Source: JAHJDR01 sp964609965 (GTDB lineage Bacteria > UBA10199 > JADGCS01). From it: a stretch of 64,000 nt of DNA. A program made the translations under genes and the position numbers. The notes under the pieces were generated by a model that worked only from the letters and a program-made list of their open reading frames with translations, did no database searches and was not told the origin of the DNA. Below, in pieces: positions 59,694 to 64,000 of the stretch. The stretch covers positions 1-64,000 of the forward strand of contig CAZSTS010000006.1 of assembly GCA_964609965.1 (NCBI GenBank). The letters are read 5' to 3'. The stretch's first letter is position 1. Each line of letters begins with the position of its first letter.

Positions 59694-59716
59694 GAAGATG
59701 GCGAGGTAAGGGGATT
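59692..59716 (+). repeat. Direct repeat flanking the AAA/DUF4143 cassette, right copy
   Basis: AAGAAGATGGCGAGGTAAGG and the following GGATT repeat the 3' end of the S41 gene (58286-58313). It overlaps the stop codons of both the AAA gene and the convergent methyltransferase gene. Confidence 0.85.
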
Positions 59717-60674
59717 AGCCCCTTCCCACAACCAACACATGCTTGTCTTCGTACCAGTCTTCATATGGATGTTTTTCAGCAAAAACATTCGTTCTGTCTT
59801 TGATTTCATTTATCACAGGATTACAAGTAGCTCTAGCGAACCCTAACATCACATCATGCTCCATCATATTATAACTTGTAACAATGAGTATGCCTCCAGG
59901 AGTTAAGGCAGAAATGCCATGTCTAAACATTTCGTAGTATCCTTGTAGGAACATTGGTTCTGATGCATTGGCATGCCTTATTAAGACAACATCTGCTTTT
60001 TGTAGTATGCCTGGTGTTTGTGAGTTTGCACGACCATGAATGAATTCAAAGTTAGGCAAAGGCCTTCCTTGCCCATCTTGGTGTAGTTTTCTTGCTAATT
60101 GAATTTTTTCTTTATCAAGGTCAATTCCTTGTACAAAAACTTGAGGGCCAACTTCTGGCAAAAAATTACCCCCAAAAAAAGCTTGTAAAGCCAGACCTTC
60201 AAAGCACACCCCACATCCCATCACGAGAACATTAACTCTTCCAGTGGGTCTTGTGTAATCTCCATTGTTGGCTAATTGAAAAAGTGCTTCTACTAATACA
60301 TTCCAAAAATTTTCTAATGTATGTCGTCGGGTTTCAAGTTCGGGTGGCGGAATAGCATGTTTCAAAGGCAGGCCTCCTTCTTTTTCCCTTGCTACTAGTA
60401 ATCCTCCGCGTTGATATTCCATGGCACGAGATGAGCCTGCACCAAAACGCTTGTTATGTCTTTCCATGATGGTTGCTATGCCTTTGCTATGGGCTTTTTT
60501 TAATTCAGGGCCTGGTTCATAATCAGGGTCACCTTTTGTTTCTTCTGCAATCATGTAGGTTGTTGGACTTGTATATTGAGCCTCCAATGTGCAGGCTACA
60601 CTGGGACCAAAGGGTTCATATGCAGCATCATGCACCTCCAGTAGCTGAGGAAGTCTTATTTGTTGTATTTTCAT
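59715..60674 (-). CDS. Class I SAM-dependent methyltransferase-like protein
   Basis: In this 319-residue soluble protein, the methyltransferase core begins near residue 147 with NVLVMGCGVCFEGLALQAF (motif I), VQGIDLDKEKIQLARK (acidic residue after strand 2), then ADVVLIRHANASEP and PGGILIVTSYNMME. The first 140 residues are unrecognised and basic/Pro-rich. The substrate is unknown. A GGGCAC-AAGC-GTGCCC hairpin lies about 95 bases upstream of the start (60770-60785), like the leader hairpins of the orphan genes. Its 3' end meets the cassette repeat. Confidence 0.75.
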   Translation of the reverse strand: MKIQQIRLPQLLEVHDAAYEPFGPSVACTLEAQYTSPTTYMIAEETKGDPDYEPGPELKKAHSKGIATIMERHNKRFGAGSSRAMEYQRGGLLVAREKEGGLPLKHAIPPPELETRRHTLENFWNVLVEALFQLANNGDYTRPTGRVNVLVMGCGVCFEGLALQAFFGGNFLPEVGPQVFVQGIDLDKEKIQLARKLHQDGQGRPLPNFEFIHGRANSQTPGILQKADVVLIRHANASEPMFLQGYYEMFRHGISALTPGGILIVTSYNMMEHDVMLGFARATCNPVINEIKDRTNVFAEKHPYEDWYEDKHVLVVGRG

Positions 60675-61282
60675 CTCTTAGGGTTCTCATTTTCTGTACA
60701 TAATTGTACAAGTCCTACAACAGTCTATCGGCTCATACTGATAAAAAGTGCGAACATTCATAAAATAATGGGCACGCTTGTGCCCAAAATCTATAATACT
60801 ATTTAGAAAAAAGGATTCGTGAATAGTGAATCAGAATTGGAATAGAAATAAGCTAAGAATAAATTTCAACATTTCCCAAAAATAAAGGGTTTCCCGTCAA
60901 AGTGTATGTACCTTTTTCGGCAAAAGTAGGGTCCCACCTTTTGAACTCATCTTTTGGATTAAGGGTACATTTCTTGTTTAAAATCAATTCATTAGATTCA
61001 GTATATAAAAAAATACAATTATTGGGAAAAATATAGCAACATTAATATAGGTAATCCGAAAACTACTCATAGGGTTTGCACAATTGTGCCCGTTATTTTT
61101 GTAAAAAAGAAACATTAACCTCATTTCACCGATGACTATAGGGTGGAATAGGAGCACTGCATTTAGTGTTGTTATAATTTTTTGATTCTTTTAAAAAGAA
61201 CGCGAAAGCGTGGTTTAGGGTTTTAGGTGCTACATCCTGTATTATTTTAGATTTATAATTCTTATTATTTAAGAGGTTTTTT
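60675..61282. other. 608-bp intergenic region with palindromes
   Basis: No coding frame is supported. It contains GGGCAC-GCTT-GTGCCC (60770-60785), a perfect 12-bp GCACAATTGTGC palindrome (61078-61089), and an ACGC-GAAA-GCGT hairpin about 75 bases before the next gene. A segment at 60895-60972, with ATGTACC near its start and GGGTACAT near its end, resembles the non-coding end of an insertion sequence (IS21-like from memory). I could not confirm it. Confidence 0.5.
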
Positions 61283-62785
61283 ATGACTATAGATATCAGC
61301 CAAGTTAAATTATCAGGTTTAGAATTTTTTGCTGAAGCACTTCAATATTGTAATACCAACAGTGATAATGTGCTTGATGCAGAAGACAGTGCTCTTTTTG
61401 AAGACTCGTCTCGTGTGAGCGAGATTATTGGTGGAGGCACAGAGTCTGTCCTATATAATTGTGTTCAAGAGCGTTTGTCAGAAGAAAGGGCTCGAGAAGA
61501 GGTTGTTCATTTAAGTTCTGCTCTACAAGAAACTTTGGATTGGTTTAAGACAGATGGCAAACAAATTCCAGACGGTCCTTACGTTGTCACGGTGTGGTCG
61601 CACAAAGGGGCAGAGTTCGAAACAACTCGTCAGGTTATTGATGCCTTCAACCAAGCCCATCAAGGTGATGTCATCGCGAGTTTAAAATTTATTTCTGAAT
61701 CAGGTACTGAGTACCACGATGCCGTCTATCAAGGAAAACAAGCAGGAACACTTCCTGATGTTTTAGACCTGGATGGTCCGCTTGTGAGCGAGTATGTGGA
61801 CTCTGATATTTTGCAACCCATTGGCGATTTAGTATCCCCCAGAATGCGCGAAGATTTTCTCCCATCAATTATCGATCAAGGGACTGTAAGAGGTGAGTTG
61901 TATGCGCTCGGTGCTTTTGATTCAGGTCTGGCATTGATGTACAACAAGGCCATTGTTACCCCTGAATTTCTCGCTACCAATGGCATTTCTTTACCCTCTA
62001 AAGGTGAAGCTTGGAACTGGAATGAATTTGTAGGAGTTTTACAAGCAGTACAAGCAGCCAATCCAGATGGCACAGCAGTTTCATTTAATTATGGATGGGA
62101 TGCTGGTGAATGGCCAACGTATGCTGTTTTACCCATGCTTTGGTCTATGGGACAAGACGCGCTTTCTCCTGAGGGATTAGCAACAGGTTACTTGGATTCA
62201 CCTAAAGCCATTGAAGCTCTCACAAAATTCCAAAGACTTATCACAAGTCCTTTGAGCACGACTGAAGCAAATAATTCTGATGCCTTTGCAGCAGGTGAGG
62301 CAGCCTTTACATGGGGTGGTCATTGGATGGTGTCTAGTTATCAAGAAAAGGGCATCGATATCGGAATAATGCCTTTGCCTTATATGGGTAACCCAGATGA
62401 TAGAGCCACAGGTGCTGGTACTTGGTGTTGGGGACTCACAGATGCTCCTGAGACAACAGATAGACAATATGCTGCTCAAGTATTTGATTGGCTCTTGAGT
62501 TCTAAAGAAACAGTGGCTCCTATGGTTGAAGCTAACCACGCGATTCCAGCTCGCCAGTCTGCTTTAGAGCAACAAGACCTGGATCCATCACAAAGAGCTA
62601 TCCAAGATGTCTTTTTCAACCAGCTACAAGAATACGGACATGTGAGACCAAGAACACCTTATTACAGCATTTTCACCAGAAACTTTGCAGAAGCCATTCA
62701 GCAAATCGCTACTGGTGCTGATGTAGCAACAGTTTTAAAAGCTGCAGCTGCTAATATTGATGCAGAGATTGCTGCTCAAGAATAG
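61283..62785 (+). CDS. Solute-binding-protein-like protein with EF-hand-like N-terminus, no signal peptide
   Basis: In this 500-residue protein, residues 24-35 (NTNSDNVLDAED) fit an EF-hand loop, and a helical segment continues to about residue 92. The rest matches ABC-type sugar-binding proteins: YVVTVWSHKGAEFETTRQVIDAFNQAH, GTLPDVLDLDGPLVSEY, YALGAFDSGLALMYNKA, FAAGEAAFTWGGHWMVSSY and IGIMPLPYMGNP. Such proteins are normally exported, yet there is no signal peptide or lipobox, and no permease or ATPase gene is nearby. AAGAGGTTTTTT precedes the ATG, so the start looks secure. It may be a cytoplasmic binding protein or use another export route. Confidence 0.75.
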   Translation: MTIDISQVKLSGLEFFAEALQYCNTNSDNVLDAEDSALFEDSSRVSEIIGGGTESVLYNCVQERLSEERAREEVVHLSSALQETLDWFKTDGKQIPDGPYVVTVWSHKGAEFETTRQVIDAFNQAHQGDVIASLKFISESGTEYHDAVYQGKQAGTLPDVLDLDGPLVSEYVDSDILQPIGDLVSPRMREDFLPSIIDQGTVRGELYALGAFDSGLALMYNKAIVTPEFLATNGISLPSKGEAWNWNEFVGVLQAVQAANPDGTAVSFNYGWDAGEWPTYAVLPMLWSMGQDALSPEGLATGYLDSPKAIEALTKFQRLITSPLSTTEANNSDAFAAGEAAFTWGGHWMVSSYQEKGIDIGIMPLPYMGNPDDRATGAGTWCWGLTDAPETTDRQYAAQVFDWLLSSKETVAPMVEANHAIPARQSALEQQDLDPSQRAIQDVFFNQLQEYGHVRPRTPYYSIFTRNFAEAIQQIATGADVATVLKAAAANIDAEIAAQE

Positions 62786-62808
62786 GTTCGTAGGATCGTA
62801 GGTTCGAT

Positions 62809-64000
62809 TCACAACATCTTCTTCAACAATTCATTCACCATCTGAGGGTTTGCTTTGCCGTGCATGACGCGCATGACCTGGCCCACAAAAAACCCAAAGA
62901 CCTTTTCTTTTCCTTGTTTGTACTCTTCGTGCTGTTTGGGATTGTCGGCAATGATGTCGGTGATGACTTTTTTGATGGTCTCAGGGTCAGCGATTTGTGT
63001 GAGGTTGTTTTCTTGAATGATGTCTTCAGGCTCTTTGCCAGTTTTGACCATGGCAGCAAAGACTTTTTTGGCGATTTTGCCAGAGATCGTATTATTGTCG
63101 ATAAGGGTAAGGAGCTGGGCCAGGTGTTTTGGCCTCATGGGACAATCAGTGATTTCTATTTCGCTTTCTTTTAATTCTCTCATCAGTTCCGTCATGATCC
63201 AGTTAGAGATTTTTTTTGGCTGCTTATATGTTTTTGTGGTTTCTTCAAAGTAATCTGCTAAGTCTTTGTCTGCAGTGAGTACAGAGGCATCGTATTCAGG
63301 CAGTTTGTATTCAGTCACAAAACGCCTGCATCTCTTTTTTGCCATTTCGGGGAGTTTTTTCTGGCAAGACGCTACCCATTTTTTATCTACGATAAGTGGC
63401 ACAAGATCAGGATCAGGAAAATAGCGATAATCATGGGCATCTTCTTTTGTGCGCATGGATTCTGTGATGCCTTCTTGTTCATTAAACAATCTTGTTTCTT
63501 GGATGATCTTGCCGCCATCAGTGAGAACAGCTTTTTGTCTTTCGACCTCATACTGAAGAGCCCTTTCAATAAACTTAATTGAATTGAGGTTTTTGAGTTC
63601 CACCTTTGTTCCCAACTCTTTTTCTCCTTCTGGTCTTATGGAAATATTGGCATCGCATCTCAAAGACCCTTCTTCCATATTGCCATCACTAACCCCAGCG
63701 TATCTGACAATGGATCTCATTGTACGCAAAAATTCCGCTGCCTCTTCAGGTGTGTTGATATCGGGTTCGGTCACAACCTCGCAAAGAGGAACTCCTGTAC
63801 GATTAAGATCAATGCAAGTGAACGAGCCGTTTGCGGCATCGTGAATTGATTTTCCTGCGTCTTCTTCCATGTGGATTCTGTTAATAGGAATTTTTTTCAA
63901 ATCCTCATTCACATGAATGTCTACAAAACCATTAAGACAAAGTGGAGAGGCAAATTGAGTGATTTGATATCCTTTTGGGAGGTCTTGATAAAAATAGTTC
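62809..64000 (-). CDS. gatB: Aspartyl/glutamyl-tRNA amidotransferase subunit B (5' end outside window)
   Basis: About 397 codons are visible; the reading frame stays open to the window edge, where it reads YFYQDLPKGYQITQFASPLC, a GatB core segment. Other matches are HMEEDAGKSIHD, DLNRTGVPLCEVVTEPD, GSLRCDANISIRP, ELKNLNSIKFIERAL and EDAHDYRYFPDPDLVP. The C-terminal YqeY-like domain ends in KANPQMVNELLKKML. GatB activates Glu-tRNA(Gln) or Asp-tRNA(Asn) for amidation with GatA and GatC, which would lie elsewhere. A GTAGGATC tandem fragment follows the stop. Confidence 0.95.
   Translation of the reverse strand, partial: NYFYQDLPKGYQITQFASPLCLNGFVDIHVNEDLKKIPINRIHMEEDAGKSIHDAANGSFTCIDLNRTGVPLCEVVTEPDINTPEEAAEFLRTMRSIVRYAGVSDGNMEEGSLRCDANISIRPEGEKELGTKVELKNLNSIKFIERALQYEVERQKAVLTDGGKIIQETRLFNEQEGITESMRTKEDAHDYRYFPDPDLVPLIVDKKWVASCQKKLPEMAKKRCRRFVTEYKLPEYDASVLTADKDLADYFEETTKTYKQPKKISNWIMTELMRELKESEIEITDCPMRPKHLAQLLTLIDNNTISGKIAKKVFAAMVKTGKEPEDIIQENNLTQIADPETIKKVITDIIADNPKQHEEYKQGKEKVFGFFVGQVMRVMHGKANPQMVNELLKKML

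Noticed and set aside
60895..60972. IS21-type insertion sequence
   Set aside because: Only a resemblance of a short non-coding segment is visible; there is no transposase frame and no verified terminal repeats, so it is not listed as a mobile element.

Overview
The window is 64 kb of AT-rich chromosomal DNA from a Gram-negative-type bacterium. Evidence for an outer envelope includes lipoproteins with lipoboxes, an LpoB-like protein, a SPOR protein, two exported M16 proteins and an S41 protease. A mitochondrial-type aconitase, two-subunit 2-oxoacid:ferredoxin oxidoreductase, split transketolase and FHA protein would suit an uncultured relative of the former Deltaproteobacteria. That placement is inference. 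I see no rRNA, tRNA, CRISPR array, prophage or intact insertion sequence. All functions are read from motifs and remembered family sequences; no search was run.

Layout: 0.1-5 kb holds a rubrerythrin-like protein, a small lipoprotein, an orphan membrane protein, an NhaC antiporter and rpsT. 5-11.7 kb is one catabolic block: ALDH7-type semialdehyde dehydrogenase, glutaryl-CoA dehydrogenase, two 2-oxoacid:ferredoxin oxidoreductase subunits (the gamma domain fused to beta) and a class III aminotransferase. A divergent, partnerless lysine 5,6-aminomutase alpha homologue (KamD-like) follows behind a 540-bp structured gap. Together they suggest lysine breakdown through 2-aminoadipate, 2-oxoadipate and glutaryl-CoA, with ferredoxin as electron acceptor. 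14-18.6 kb carries an exported hydrolase, a GH8-like lipoprotein, a lipid-kinase-like protein and an SDR. 18.6-23 kb is an accessory block of orphan proteins without signal peptides, several with calcium-loop-like motifs, two preceded by copies of one leader. An AbiEi/AbiEii toxin-antitoxin cassette follows, bracketed by two copies of the 3' end of the neighbouring exporter gene.

25-40 kb has ispG with an FHA protein, an LpoB-like protein with a seven-helix vWA-like protein, a metallophosphoesterase, rimO, a PAP2 phosphatase, nadK and aconitase. 40.8-46.1 kb is a five-gene minus-strand operon: Fe-S protein, alkyl-DHAP-synthase-like flavoprotein, half-flavoprotein, CCG-domain Fe-S protein and YegS-type lipid kinase. 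46-58 kb has the M16 pair, argS, a SPOR protein, a DUF1285 protein, hemW, split transketolase and an S41 protease. 58.3-59.7 kb is an AAA/DUF4143 cassette bracketed by copies of the S41 3' end. The window ends with a methyltransferase, a solute-binding protein that lacks a signal peptide, and gatB running off the edge.

The most distinctive genome-scale feature is repeat load. Intergenic gaps hold degenerate 7-8 bp tandem arrays, several families of short palindromes and at least four 110-146 bp hairpin elements resembling MITEs. Some of these repeats have entered genes. One palindrome lies inside the DUF1285 Lys-rich tail, an 8-bp array lies inside a lipid kinase, and one hairpin supplies the last codons of the half-flavoprotein.
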